Source: Heliocidaris tuberculata (lineage: Eukaryota > Echinodermata > Echinoidea > Camarodonta > Echinometridae). From it: 64,000 nucleotides of DNA. Below, in pieces: positions 1-10,324 of the stretch (positions are counted from its first letter, which is position 1; each line of letters begins with the position of its first letter). The position numbers and the translations under genes were made by a program. The DNA lies in the NCBI GenBank assembly GCA_025618425.1, contig CM046852.1, forward strand, positions 817,704 through 881,703. Reading direction: 5' to 3'. The notes below the pieces were generated by a model. It ran no database searches, was not told the origin of the DNA, and saw only the letters and a list, made by a program, of their open reading frames with translations.

Positions 1-257
1 ATGACCCCCTCCCCGGCCCCGTCCCCCTTTCTTTTCTTAACATTTTTAATTCATTTGGCCTTTATTTCGGATTATGAACTGAGCATTACAAAATTGTTGT
101 TTGTGTGAAGGCCTATTTTATTTCTTGTTCGTTTACTTAGTGTTTGTAGACCTCAGCTTTGATAGGCCTTTTTGGTTTGTTTCTTTGTTGTTGTTTTTTA
201 GGCGAGCTTCTGAAATCAAAGTCAGTGGGCCCTATATAGGCCTACTTATAATTTCCT
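1..257. other. Intergenic, no gene seen
   Basis: AT-rich sequence with T-rich stretches. No reading frame, RNA gene or clear repeat boundary could be supported. Confidence 0.5.
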
Positions 258-906
258 TTAAAGGAGAATGAAACCCTGGGAAAATATCCATTTTAATGAA
301 AAGAGAGGACAGAGAGAAGCAATTTTAAAAAAGTTACATCAAAATCGGTTACGAAATGAAAAAGTTATGAAACTTTGAAAAGTCTCAATTTACTAGTCTA
401 TGGCGATCCTCAAATTGGCAATGTTGCTTCAAAATGGCAGGTTTAGTAGTACAACTCTCAATATGTTTTGTACACAAAATTTCATATTTTCTCCATTATC
501 TCTAAAGATGCTGCGTGTCTTTTTGTGAACTCAACATAATTTTTGTTGTATCAAATACATTTTCCCATGCATGATATATCTTGAGCTCAACATAATTTTT
601 GTTGTATACCCGATTTTCCCATGATATATCTTGAGCTAAGAAGGAGACAAGCTTCACCTCGAGATTTAATGGGGAAAATAGGAAATTTTGTGTACAAAAC
701 ATATGGAGAGTTGTACTACTAAACCTGTCACTTTGAAGCAACATTGCCAATTTGAGGATCGCCATAGAAAGTAAATTGAGACTTTTTAAACTTTCATAAT
801 TTTCTCATTTCGTACCTGATTTTGATGGAACTTATTTCAAATTGCTTCTCTCTATCCTCTCTTTTCATTAAAATTGATTTCCCCCCAGGGTTTCAGTCTC
901 CTTTAA
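258..906. repeat. Long foldback (inverted-repeat) element, copy 1
   Basis: The first about 240 bases are repeated in inverted orientation in the last about 240 bases (TTAAAGGAG at 258 mirrored by CTCCTTTAA at 898-906), with a short spacer near 490-660. A second copy of the same family lies at 22646-23229. The reading frame across the right arm (502-765, reverse) follows from the repeat and is not regarded as a gene. This is probably a non-autonomous foldback DNA transposon; no flanking duplication was identified. Confidence 0.8.
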
Positions 907-1044
907 TATTATAGGCCTATATAATTTTTAAGTTCTTATTCTAGGCCTATTAATCAAAATAGTTCTATACGGACAGGATTACTATGGCCTATAACAATAG
1001 AAAAAAAATTAATGATGATTATGATGATGGTGATGATGATGATG

Positions 1045-1059
1045 ATAAACTTAATTAAG

Positions 1060-1093
<34 letters not shown>

Positions 1094-1160
1094 CAACAAC
1101 AATAATAATAATAGTAATAATAACAATAATAATAATAATAACAACAACAACAACAACAAC

Positions 1161-1219
<59 letters not shown>

Positions 1220-1223
1220 TAAT

Positions 1224-1287
<64 letters not shown>

Positions 1288-1329
1288 TTGATGATGATGA
1301 TAATGATGATGATGATGATGATGATAATA
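1045..1329. repeat. (AAT)n microsatellite with ATG/AAC variants
   Basis: Nearly pure AAT triplets with interspersed AAC and ATG runs. The array abuts the 3' end of the reverse-strand SINE at 1330-1558, so it probably grew from that SINE's triplet tail. Homopolymeric Ile/Leu frames on both strands are artefacts. Confidence 0.95.
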
Positions 1330-1558
1330 CTATTACCCCGGCTTTAAAAGCCCAGCAGCCAAAATGCAAGATGTAGGCGCTATAATGAATCTGCCTATTC
1401 CGGCCGTGACCCATTTACGATCACCGGGGTAGAACTTGTGCCGCATGTAGATTAATGTCTTGCCAAAGGATCGACATTAATTAGTGATGTGGCAGGGATT
1501 CGAACCTTGTGATCGATCCACAGTCCAAAGCCTGATCCACTATAGACCTCAACACCTC
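1330..1558 (-). mobile_element. tRNA-derived SINE, degenerate
   Basis: Read on the reverse strand, it begins at 1558 with GAGGTGTTGAGG, followed by an A-box-like segment (TATAGTGGATCAGG) and a B-box (AGGTTCGAATCCC). The tRNA-unrelated body then contains TTAATGTCGATCC and GACATTAATCTACAT, which recur in the SINEs at 37137, 43235, 61036 and 63115. The head is less well preserved than in those copies. Its 3' end merges with the AAT array. Confidence 0.8.
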
Positions 1559-1885
1559 ATAACTAATTCTTTGCGCATTCAGAATTTTCAATGATAGGCC
1601 TTATCCTCAGGCAGTATTACGTTATAGGCCTATATATTTTTTTCGGTTATACATCGTTCTAATTGAATATATATTTTTAATCCAAGTACTATAATTACTA
1701 GTACCCGAAAAATTGATTCATACATAAATAGAAGAGTAGGCCTACCTGAAATAATTGCTTGAGTATAATTTTCAGAACTATGTCTATATTTTCAGAATAA
1801 TTGTACAGCAACCATTGGTAAGGCTAGTTGCGTCCCCCCCCCCCCCCCCCACCCCGGCCGTGACAAGAAATCGTCGTACATGAGC

Positions 1886-1933
<48 letters not shown>

Positions 1934-2415
1934 CCCCCCCCCCCCCCGAGGAATAGTAAATGGCCAATTCCAGCGTAATGGACATGACATTATTTTGGGT
2001 TATTTAAGTAAGGAAGTGAATCAGACACATTTGGCTATATATCAGGGATATACACAGCAAATTTCACGGTATTCCCGACTGCATATAGATGAAGAGAAAA
2101 TGGCCGTAACGGACATGACACAAGATGGACAAGGCTTTTCACTCCTGTTCAATAGTTTGAAAAATGTATAAGTTTTGGTGTTCAATGAGTCTAATTATCA
2201 ACAGAAGCTTATAATCATACTCTAAACATAAATCGTTTGTGAAACGATTAGACTACACATTTCTTTGACAGAACTAAAAAGTGGTGTAACGGACATGACA
2301 CTTTTGTCCGCTTTTTTAAACCCCTATAACTTTTCTTTATAATATTCAATGGCTCATGCAAACCTCATCAGTAATATGTGTGCCCTTCATATAAATTTAC
2401 AATCCCAAAATCAAA
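1559..2415. other. Intergenic with C-runs, (TA)n and a thrice-repeated 15-mer
   Basis: Contains poly-C runs near 1835 and 1935, a (TA)n tract at about 1888-1932, and three direct copies of GTAAYGGACATGACA at 1975-1989, 2106-2120 and 2286-2300. No gene seen. Confidence 0.6.
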
Positions 2416-2572
2416 TCTGGGGCCTGTTGCACAAACCTTGCGTTTGAACGCAACTCAGGAAAATCAAACGCAACTTTATTTTCAGCCAATCAGAAGTGCA
2501 TGCGAATTACGGACTTGCGTTTGATTTTTAGGAGTTGCGATTAAACGCAAGTTTTGTGCAACGGGCCCCAGA
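2416..2572. mobile_element. Palindromic MITE, family A copy 1
   Basis: Terminal inverted repeats of about 20 bp: TCTGGGGCCTGTTGCACAAA on the left and the reverse complement with one change (T to C) on the right. Inner arms (CGTTTGA... / ...TCAAACGCAA) extend the symmetry. The centre carries AGCCAATCAG. A second copy is at 27834-27979. It is too short to encode anything. Confidence 0.85.
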
Positions 2573-2834
2573 AATGCTTGAGCTGTGAAATAATGAGACC
2601 TGTAAAAGATAGGAAGTTTTTGACCAAAATTGTTACTTGCCAAATTTTGCCCCCAAAGTGATTTTTCGGAATAAAATCATACCTAAATGTACATGAATGC
2701 TATTGATATATACTAATCAAATTAAAGGACTTGTTAAGCTCTTTTGTTCGATACAAAATAATGTCATGGTTGCACAAAGATTTCTGGAGTTATCGCCAAT
2801 TATGATGATTTTTGGCGAACATTTTCTGTGGAAT

Positions 2835-2958
2835 TGCCCAAATGTAGAGCATTATTATCACCGTCATCATCATCTTCAAATCATCATCATTATTTTCATT
2901 GTTATTATACTACTATTATTATCTTTGTCATTGTTATTATTATTATTATTATCATTAA

Positions 2959-2994
<36 letters not shown>

Positions 2995-3089
2995 TATTAT
3001 TATTATTATCATTATTATCATTATTATTATTATTATTATCATTATTATTATTATTATTATTGTTATCATCATCATCATTGTTATAATTA

Positions 3090-3138
<49 letters not shown>

Positions 3139-3158
3139 CATTATTATTATTATTATTA

Positions 3159-3195
<37 letters not shown>

Positions 3196-3205
3196 CATTA
3201 TAAAC
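2835..3205. repeat. (ATT)n microsatellite with ATC interruptions
   Basis: About 370 bases of ATT/ATC triplets. The long Ile and Leu frames on both strands are products of the triplet repeat. Confidence 0.95.
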
Positions 3206-3394
3206 TTGAGCTTAAAAATATGTTATCAAATGATAAACACAAGAGGTGTACAAAGTTATATACAAAAAAGGTTAAAGTATAAAGGGAACCAGGAAATTGA
3301 TAATAATTGATATTAATTCATTCTGTCCACAAACGAGGAAATTCGCTTTCACCAGCATTTAACATGTAAATACACAAAAAATACAATGTAATAC

Positions 3395-3453
3395 AATACA
3401 ACAGAAAAATATACATACAAATACAACAGAAAAATATACATACAAATACAACA
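3395..3453. repeat. 25-bp tandem repeat, about 2.4 copies
   Basis: The unit AATACAACAGAAAAATATAC plus a 5-base end recurs at 3395 and 3420 and partly at about 3445. Confidence 0.8.
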
Positions 3454-3569
3454 AGAAATTATATTCTGTTCAATCGAGTCTTGTACCTTTAAACATCGGA
3501 AAACATGATGGTTTGTTAAGTATCTGGGCTATGTGGCTGCCATGCTGAAATCTACCATTTATGTGTTAA

Positions 3570-4096
3570 CAGTGGCGTATTTACGGGGGGCAGAGGGGGC
3601 ACGTGCCCCGGGCGGCACTTGAAGGGGGGGGGGGGGCGCAAAAAACGCAAAAGAGAGAAAGAAAAGGGGGAGAAATACAAAAAATGTTTATGGTCTTTGA
3701 GGGTTATTTGCGCCCCAGTAAAGGACAAAATGCGTAAGAAATTGTGTTTTATAGAGTTTGAAATGCGAAAATTTTCACCTCTGTCGCTTTGCTCCCTCGC
3801 ATAATAACGTTCAATATCTAGCTATTTCGCGCCCAAAATGGTGCTTTTAAAGTGTTAACCATTAATTGACTCTAGTTGCTTTGCCCCCCCCCCGCATAAG
3901 GCAGGAGCTATAGTTAAATTTTGCGCCCCAGATAGGATATAAGTAGGCCTATAGAATATTCGAAAGATATCATAAATTTGCCTTGCGATTGACTTACTAA
4001 ATTCCTCAAATGTATTTCTTCACGGTTTTCATTTATTTTGCGCCCCCAAATAGGAGTGTTCAAAATTTCAACAACCAAAAAATTTTTTATTAAAGG

Positions 4097-4131
<35 letters not shown>

Positions 4132-4459
4132 TGCTAGGTCGCTGTATTCCCTTGGATTTTGTGTGTGTGTGTGTGTGTGTGTAAAGGTAAAATACATAAG
4201 AAATTTCAATTTGAGGTGTGAAAAGGAAAAAAATCTGCCGCTCGGTCGCGTTGCTCTCTCGCTTATACAATCGCTTATACAATAACTCAAATTTGGGCTA
4301 ACAACCCCGGGTTACGTGCATCAAAACTCATTTTCACGTAGTGTCATCATTTCTAAATTAAAAACGCTCGTTAATCTAAGTTTGGGTATGGTGGGGGAGG
4401 GGGGGGGGCGCAGATTTGATAGTTTGCCCCGGGCGCCAGAATACCTAGATACGCCACAG
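3570..4459. mobile_element. Non-autonomous hAT-type DNA transposon with 8-bp target duplication
   Basis: The ends are CAGTGGCGTAT (3570-3580) and ATACGCCACAG (4449-4459), an 11-bp inverted repeat with one mismatch. Identical 8-bp sequences TGTGTTAA flank both sides (3562-3569 and 4460-4467). A CAGNG start and 8-bp duplication are typical of hAT elements. The interior is non-coding, with G-runs, (TA)n and (GT)n tracts and several degenerate GCGCCCC-containing segments. The termini match the short insertions inside the introns of TRIM copies 2 and 3. Confidence 0.85.
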
Positions 4460-4467
4460 TGTGTTAA

Positions 4468-5399
4468 TTACACAATACCTTGCAAGCTTTTTATTATGCC
4501 TTGCCAGACAGGCGCAGATGGACAATAGGTGTGTTTACATAATCCTGACAATATCATTTGACTACTTTTGAGAAAGCAATACAATTTTTAAAATTTAATA
4601 AATTATTATAGAAATGATCATTTGACACCAAATTGCACTCCAAGAAAAGGTACAATACTGAAGATTGTATTATGTAAATTTTATCTGAATTGAATTAGAC
4701 ACTTTGGAGTTATTAAGGTTGTATAATGCCTAAAATGGTTTTTCTCTTCATCCAGAGCATTTTGGGCAGCAAAGCTTGGACTAGGGGCACTTTGATGTTG
4801 TTTTTTTTTCAGGGGCGTGTTACACCTCCTTCCCAATGGAAATTTTTGTCAGTTTTTATATTTTTGTAGTGTACACCCGTACATCTTCTTTCTGACAAAA
4901 TTTGGTCCATGGTTCTTAAGGGGGAAAATTTGCCCCAATTTTTAGGGGCGGTCTGACAATCCATCCCTACGGAAAATTTTGTCAGTTTAGGGGTTTCGGT
5001 AATTTATAGTCATACACCTTCCTTCTAACCAAGTGTGGTCAGAAATGTTAGATGGGTTGAAATCGACCCAACTTTGGGGCCCTTTTTTTTTTGGGGGGGG
5101 GGGGGCTCTCGGCGGCTTCGTTCGAGCTGACAAGCTTTTTGTGAATGACATGGATGGTCTAAGTAACTTTAAGGGGTCAAATTTCATATGTAAATTAGGT
5201 GACTACTGCGGGACAGGCTCCTGGCGTAAAACCCTATGCATCATTTCAGTGCATTTGTACCATCGAGCGAAAAACAACGTTACATGGACGTACCAAGATT
5301 CAACTGATGGGGGCGCTATTCATAAAGAGGAACACTGGAGGTACTGGAGGCTTCAACATTGTATTTCATGCCTCAAAAGACAAATTAATTGCCAAAGAA
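4468..5399. other. Intergenic, degenerate repeat, no gene
   Basis: Two related stretches about 130 bp apart (around 4835 and 4966) share GGAAATTTTTGTCAG-like sequence, suggesting a decayed tandem duplication. A 13-G run lies near 5095. No supported coding region. Confidence 0.45.
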
Positions 5400-5450
5400 T
5401 ACACACACACACATACACGCACGCACACAGGTGGGTGTGTGCGTGTGCGC

Positions 5451-5495
<45 letters not shown>

Positions 5496-5569
5496 ATGAT
5501 CTATGACATTATGTAAATTTGCCCAGGAGAGTTGCCGATGCTATAGTATTAGAAAAATTTTTTTCACAT

Positions 5570-5621
<52 letters not shown>

Positions 5622-5635
5622 ATGTTATATGTATA
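5400..5635. repeat. (CA)n/(GT)n/(TA)n dinucleotide tracts
   Basis: CA and GT runs at 5402-5465 lead into (TA)n at 5465-5492, with a second (TA)n at about 5572-5618. Confidence 0.9.
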
Positions 5636-5896
5636 TTTTTTTCGACAAAAAAAAAATTAAAAAAATCGCCAGACCTCCAAAATTCGCTCAGTGGGGGGGG
5701 GGGGGGGGGGGGGGGGTCCAGCTCCCCTCCATAATTCTCTGACAAGCAAAAGAAAAAAAAAGAAGAAAAAAAAGGTTTTCGTTCTAAAAGGGGGGGGGGG
5801 GTACAATCGAAAAAAGGGGGCCACATGCATACTTTTCTTTCAAAAGGGGGGAGGACACGGGTCGGATGTGCCCCCCCCCCCAAATCCGCCACTGAC
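5636..5896 (-). mobile_element. G-run-rich hAT-like element, family shared with 61868-62145
   Basis: On the reverse strand it starts CAGTGGCGGATTTGG (complement at 5882-5896) and ends around CTGGCGATTTTTTTAATTT. The copy at 61868-62145 shares the start, the central GAGAATTATGGAGGGGA block and the CTGAGCGA...CTGGCGA end. Long G/C homopolymers punctuate it. The far terminus and flanking duplication are unclear. Confidence 0.65.
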
Positions 5897-5897
5897 G

Positions 5898-6060
5898 TGG
5901 ATGATAATGATAGTGATGATAATGTCATTATAGTGATGACGTGAAGGATAATCATAGTGACGATGATGCCATGATAGTGATGACGTATATGATAATGATA
6001 GTGATGATAATGCCATTATAGAGATAAGGTGAAAGGTGATGATAGTGATGACAATGTATT
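5898..6060. repeat. Minisatellite, about 57-60 bp unit
   Basis: Three degenerate copies of a unit containing GATAATGATAGTGATGATAA, then CATTATAGTGATGACGT. The TGACGT hexamer recurs at unit boundaries. Confidence 0.75.
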
Positions 6061-6441
6061 GTAGTCATGATAGAGTTTAAATAAGAACTTGTCTATTTGT
6101 TTACATCATTTGGCTTGGGTGACAAGCTGGATACCAGCAATGAACACGGTCTGCAAAATAAGAAATGATACATAAATGAGTAAGTTCAATATTCTCTATC
6201 TCCCCCCCCCCCCCAAGTCCAACACCGAAAACTAGTAACACAAGAATTAAATTTGTCCAACGTGTCCAGATCAAGTTTCATAATTAGCGTGCCACGCAGG
6301 TCTGCTGGGACGACGAGCAGATCGTCTGGGAGAGGCAGAAGGTGTGGCGACAGGGAGTGGGGTAGCAGGTTCGGGGCCATCAAGCGGGGGAGGCGACATC
6401 TTGGGCACTGCGCCAACACGCTCAGGTTTGCCCTAGATGGT

Positions 6442-6995
6442 TCACCTGGAGGCAGGGGCGATGCACCAACAGGGGAATGACGCAACGGCTTGTAGTTCCA
6501 TGGACCATTCCGGACGACACAACGGGAGTGGCAGGAAGAGCATCATATGCAGGAGGCAATGAGATGCTGCGGACCGGCGTTGGAGGCAGCAAAGGGCTCG
6601 ACGAGAGAGGTAAAGTGGGTTGTGACTCAAACCAATGTTGCCATCGATGGTCAATATTAGCGTCGGGAGCTGTACAGGAATGTACTTTCTCAGGAACTTC
6701 CTATTATAAAGGGTTACCCACCCGGAACCATCAACCCGCACAACGTAATGGTCAAATTGTCAGACTTCCACCACAACACCGGTCTTATCCTATTTCAAGG
6801 GGTGCGGCCCCGTCTGGTTATGGATAAGGACATGATCAACCACGACAAATTGCAGAAGTCGTTTAGTGTGTTCAGACAAGCACCTATCATGTGGCGGTTT
6901 CTGAGTGCCTCCTCCCGAGCTGCGAGGGTCTCATGCCAAGTGGCATGAGGTTTGTATCTGCCAGGAACTATTGGATTGAAGTCTCGAATGGGCAC
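6442..6995 (-). pseudogene. Gypsy integrase C-terminal tail fragments
   Basis: PIRDFNPIVPGRYKPHATWHE and ETLAAREEALRNRHM (6795-6995), then in another frame MRVDGSGWVTLYNRKFLRKY (to 6741), resemble the C-terminal tail of Gypsy pol. Beyond this, to about 6190, the frames are unrecognisable. Confidence 0.7.
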
Positions 6996-7148
6996 ATCGC
7001 CGGGGAGAACTTGGTATCCCTGTCTACAGTGTTCCTGTACTGGAGCATGGCTTGTTAGAAGGAAACATTGTCAAGGGCATCTGTGGGACTGGTGTTATCC
7101 ATGATGAGACGCTTCACCGTCTTCACGCCAACTTCGGCACGAAAGTTG

Positions 7149-7883
7149 CTATGGGAATAAAAAAACAGAGGAAATGTGATGATGTACACGCCAGTCCTTT
7201 AGAAAGTGACGGGTAACGATAGCCACGAATTCAGGACCACCATCGGAAGCCAGTTCGTCAAGAATACCAAAGGTGACAAAGATGCGTCTTAGTGATAAGT
7301 CCATCTGCACAATGAGAAGACCTCTAGACAATCGGCCAGTTAGAGTAATGGTCGATCACCACCAAGTGGTTGCAACCTTTGTAGTGGAAGAAGTCTGCAG
7401 AAATGCACTGGAATGAATAAGCTGGAGATGTCAAAGGGCTGGATGGTGTGTTCAGTTTTGAGGGGCGATCCGATTGCAGTGGTTGCATCTAGCACGAAGG
7501 GTTATGATGGCAGGAGTGATGCCAGGCCAGAAAATTGGTTTTTCAGTCCTTGCAGTCATGGAGGAGACCCCTTGGTACTGGGCTACATGAAGATGGGTTA
7601 ACACCTCCTCCCTGAGAGATGGGGGTATAACGACACGGTCCTTGTAAAGCACCACACAATCAGCTGTATCCAGGCCATCCCGGAACTGGAAGTATTTGCG
7701 CAGGGGTTCTGGTAGCTCATGCCGGAAATCAGATATGTCAGATTCGACAATGTCAACAAGGCTCTTTATGGTGCTGTCGCTGGCTGTAGCAGTACGCACC
7801 CTGTCCCATGTAACAGACTGAAGGCTGAGGGAATCCAAAGAGGACACAACAGAAGATAAAACGCCGTCCTCAAGGGCGTCCAC
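7149..7883 (-). pseudogene. Gypsy integrase fragments
   Basis: The 7452-7883 piece carries a zinc-binding His/Cys region (HLHVAQYQGVSSM ... FWPGITPAI ... CNHCN). The 7149-7331 piece carries core-domain sequence FVTFGILDELASDGGPEF, including one of the conserved acidic residues, then FLKDWRVHH. Stops and a frame change lie between the two. Confidence 0.85.
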
Positions 7884-8053
7884 ATGTTAGGCTGGAGTGC
7901 ATAAGCCGGCGATGAGAGTTTAGGAGTGTGTCAATATGACGGGATTGGAGACAACGGCGACCACATCATCAGGGAGGATCGGTTGCACAGGTTGGCCAGT
8001 AGGGTGGCGTGGGAGGCAGTCTGTGGCACGATGCTTGACATCTGGCACATGGA

Positions 8054-8326
8054 TCATCCGGAACTTGTATCTGAGGGTCTTCTCCTAAAACGTGAGTTAG
8101 GGATATCTTCCAGGGTGCGGTCAGCACAGATCTTCAAGAGGGGCTTTTGATGAACATCAATGATGAGGTCATTGCAACCCAGAACAAAGTATCTGGCCTT
8201 ATCGAGAGCATCAGCAACTGCAAGGGACTCACCCTTTACTGGAGCATATCGTGATTCAGCAGGATGTATGAATCTGCTTCCGACAAGTGTGATCTTCCAT
8301 CCTAAGTGCACGATAGAAGGGTTCAA
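8054..8326 (-). pseudogene. Gypsy RNase H fragment
   Basis: Contains AESRYAPVKGESLAVADAL followed by YFVLGCNDL and KPLLKI, typical of the RNase H domain after Gypsy reverse transcriptase. It is out of frame with the fragments on either side. Confidence 0.8.
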
Positions 8327-8594
8327 TTTTTACACAGGTACAGTATTTATGTAGGAACCAAAAACCAAGGCCGCTTCGGGACCAATCTGTAGCCAAACAC
8401 GTAGGCTTGCTCGGATCGAAGACTTTTACACCCTCTTCAATCTCACTGGCAATGACAGCTTTGGATTCCCGAAAGGCACTCTGGAGAGTCTCGTCCCATA
8501 CGAAGGATGCGTCTGGCTTCTAGAGCTGTCGGAAGGGCAGCATTTTCCTTGCCACGCTGAATGCATATGACACCTGATTAACAAGCCCAAACCA

Positions 8595-9328
8595 CTAGCA
8601 GATGTCTGTGATGTCCTTGGGCGTTGGAAAAGTCCAGGATTGCCTGCAAGTATTTCTTACATAAACGAACAAATCAGGAGTGATCTCGAACCCAGCGAAC
8701 TCGACGATGTCTGCACCCGACACAAACTTGTCAGGGGTTACGGGGATTCCATGTCGGCCACATGTGTCAAGCCATTGGACGGCATGAAAGAAGCTGTCTG
8801 CTATTGTGTCTGCCCACAGCAGGACGTAATATACGCACTTGGTCTTTTTGGGGATGTGTGAACACATTCTCATCATACCGCTTTGTGTGGCCGTCACCTG
8901 GGTCAGTGTATCCTTGAGGCATGTGAGGGGCAGTCTTGTAATGGTACCTGCCCCAGGGTGTAATGAAGGTCGTCAAATGTCGGTCCTCCTTGCAGAGGGG
9001 TACGCTGTGGTAACCGTTCCATGCATCAAAGACAGTCTTCTTTTTTCCATGCGGAACAGATCTCGCCTAGTTAGTGGGATGGTGATGGCGTCTGATGCGT
9101 TACCCTCGTGGCATGAGCATGGAGAGCCTGTAAGTCAATAGTTCGCTGTGGTTTAACATTTTTCTTTGCGCAGATGACCATCCGATGGCACCAGATAACA
9201 TGTTTGCCGACAGGGACTGGTACAAGGACACCCAACTGGATATCGTGGTCTAACCCAGCCTTCACAGCATGAGCACCACGCCAGTAGAGTGGGACTAGCT
9301 CGGCGTTGGGATCCACCACAAGTTTCAT
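8595..9328 (-). pseudogene. Gypsy reverse transcriptase fragments
   Basis: Recognisable pieces in order: HRMVICAKK and RTIDLQALHAHATR (9071-9328), TFITPWGRY (about 8940-8976), then a palm segment with LLWADTIADSFF and VEFAGFEITPD (8595-8897). The catalytic aspartate pair expected after KTKCV is replaced by two tyrosines, and frameshifts separate the pieces, so the enzyme cannot be functional. Confidence 0.85.
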
Positions 9329-9459
9329 GGGAGGGCTATTTTCCTTGTCAAATTAAAATGAAGTTTCCGATCATAACATTTTACAGTTATCAGCTAAATA
9401 TCGAACTTATGGATAAGCCTTTTTTATCAGCAAGATCATGCCCCCATGCAGATCCACCT

Positions 9460-9668
9460 CATGGGCCGCGGAACCGGTGGGGGAAGGGGGGTGGAGGGGG
9501 GGGGGGGCTGGGGGCTGCAGCCCCCCCCCCCCCCACACACACACACACTTTTTTGAGTAGACACGTATCATAAATCCTCGGGAAAAGGGTTCGAAAATTG
9601 TCATTAATGAGTGAAATCAAATCAGCCCCCCCCCCCCCCCCACTTTCAAAAACGCTCCGCGGCCCCTG
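9460..9668. mobile_element. Short hAT-like element
   Basis: The ends CATGGGCCGCGGA (9460) and TCCGCGGCCCCTG (ending 9668) are inverted repeats with small differences. The interior is almost entirely G- and C-runs plus (AC)n. CACCT occurs at both outer flanks, a possible partial target duplication. Confidence 0.6.
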
Positions 9669-9769
9669 CACCTAGCGCTGGCTTTCATATGTCATGCGGG
9701 ACTCCCTCATTGTAGATAGATTTTGCCCTTCTTGTGATCAATTTCTTGATACACCGCAGTTCTTTATAG

Positions 9770-10130
9770 TACAGTGATAATACTGAACACAGTTATAAAG
9801 TCCACATTTTCGTGCAATGTTTACCAATATGCTGAATATGATAGCGCCAACTTTCTAAACTCTCTGACACAATAAGATCGAGGTTAAAGTTACGTCACAC
9901 TGCAGGTGATCGCTGGGGAAAACCCACCGCTATTCAGGGCGCATATGAATGTACAATACAATACGGCTGGGTAGTCACCATTACTGCGGTATATGGCATT
10001 ATATTACGGGATATGAATTAACAGTTGCTTAACGAACTCTTGCATTGTGACGTATTCAAAGATTTATATCAATGCAGACTTAATTCTACATAATCACGCC
10101 ACAGCAAGCACAATCTCGCGAAATACTGAG
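9770..10130 (+). promoter_or_regulatory. Conserved upstream region of TRIM copy 1
   Basis: Blocks here recur upstream of TRIM copies 2 and 3 on the opposite strand: GATAATACTGAA, GGGAAAACCCACCGCT, ACGGCTGGGTAGTCACCATTA, then AACTCTTG...TTGTGACGTATTCAA and AATGCAGACTT. The TGACGT CRE half-site is at 10048-10053. Conservation in three copies while surrounding DNA differs suggests regulatory sequence, though shared ancestry alone may explain it. Confidence 0.65.
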
Positions 10131-10134
10131 ACCA

Positions 10135-10292
10135 GGGTGCCGTTGCATAAAACTTGCTATTATAGTAACTTTGCTATTATAGTAACTTTTCATGGAATAC
10201 TGGATTTTGATTGGCTCTTGAGCAACGTTACCATGGTAGTTACCATTGATGGCAAAGTTACTATAATAGTAAGTCTTTATGCAATGGCACCC
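10135..10292. mobile_element. Palindromic MITE in the TRIM copy 1 promoter
   Basis: About 40-bp imperfect inverted repeats: GGGTGCCGTTGCATAAAACT at the left, and AGTCTTTATGCAATGGCACCC-type sequence at the right. Inner arms read GCTATTATAGTAACTTTGC / GCAAAGTTACTATAATAGTA. The centre carries GATTGGCT, an inverted CCAAT motif. The element is absent from the aligned promoters of TRIM copies 2 and 3. It sits where those copies have their TATA box. Confidence 0.85.
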
Positions 10293-10316
10293 AGAAGTAT
10301 ATTTGTATCAGTATTC

Positions 10317-10324
10317 TATAAATG
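10317..10324 (+). promoter_or_regulatory. Candidate TATA box, TRIM copy 1
   Basis: TATAAATG lies 112 bp before the start codon, 25 bp downstream of the promoter MITE. It is not the positional equivalent of the TATA box in copies 2 and 3 (their sequence here reads TCTACAGATATTC), so it may be a replacement. Function is inferred. Confidence 0.4.

Larger units (their letters stand above)
6190..9328 (-). mobile_element. Decayed Gypsy-type LTR retrotransposon, pol remnant
   Basis: Reading leftward from 9328, conceptual fragments occur in the order reverse transcriptase, RNase H, integrase zinc-binding region, integrase core and integrase C-terminal tail. This is the Ty3/Gypsy pol order. The fragments lie in different frames separated by stops and small indels, so no continuous protein can be made. 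Gag, protease and LTRs were not recognised. The element is an old, inactive insertion just upstream of the TRIM copy 1 promoter region. Confidence 0.9.

Noticed and set aside
502..765. 87-residue reverse frame, similar in both foldback copies
   Set aside because: Similarity follows from the DNA repeat. The frame changes between copies and has no family features.
1012..1414. Long Ile/Leu-rich frames on both strands
   Set aside because: Pure consequence of AAT/ATT triplets; no codon or domain signal. The same applies to frames at 2697-3310, 24026-24672, 28035-29140, 52268-52711 and 60011-60501.
5033..5516. 157-residue plus-strand frame
   Set aside because: Contains a poly-Gly stretch from a G-run and a dinucleotide-repeat tail. 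The middle segment around 5199-5390 has no recognisable domain.
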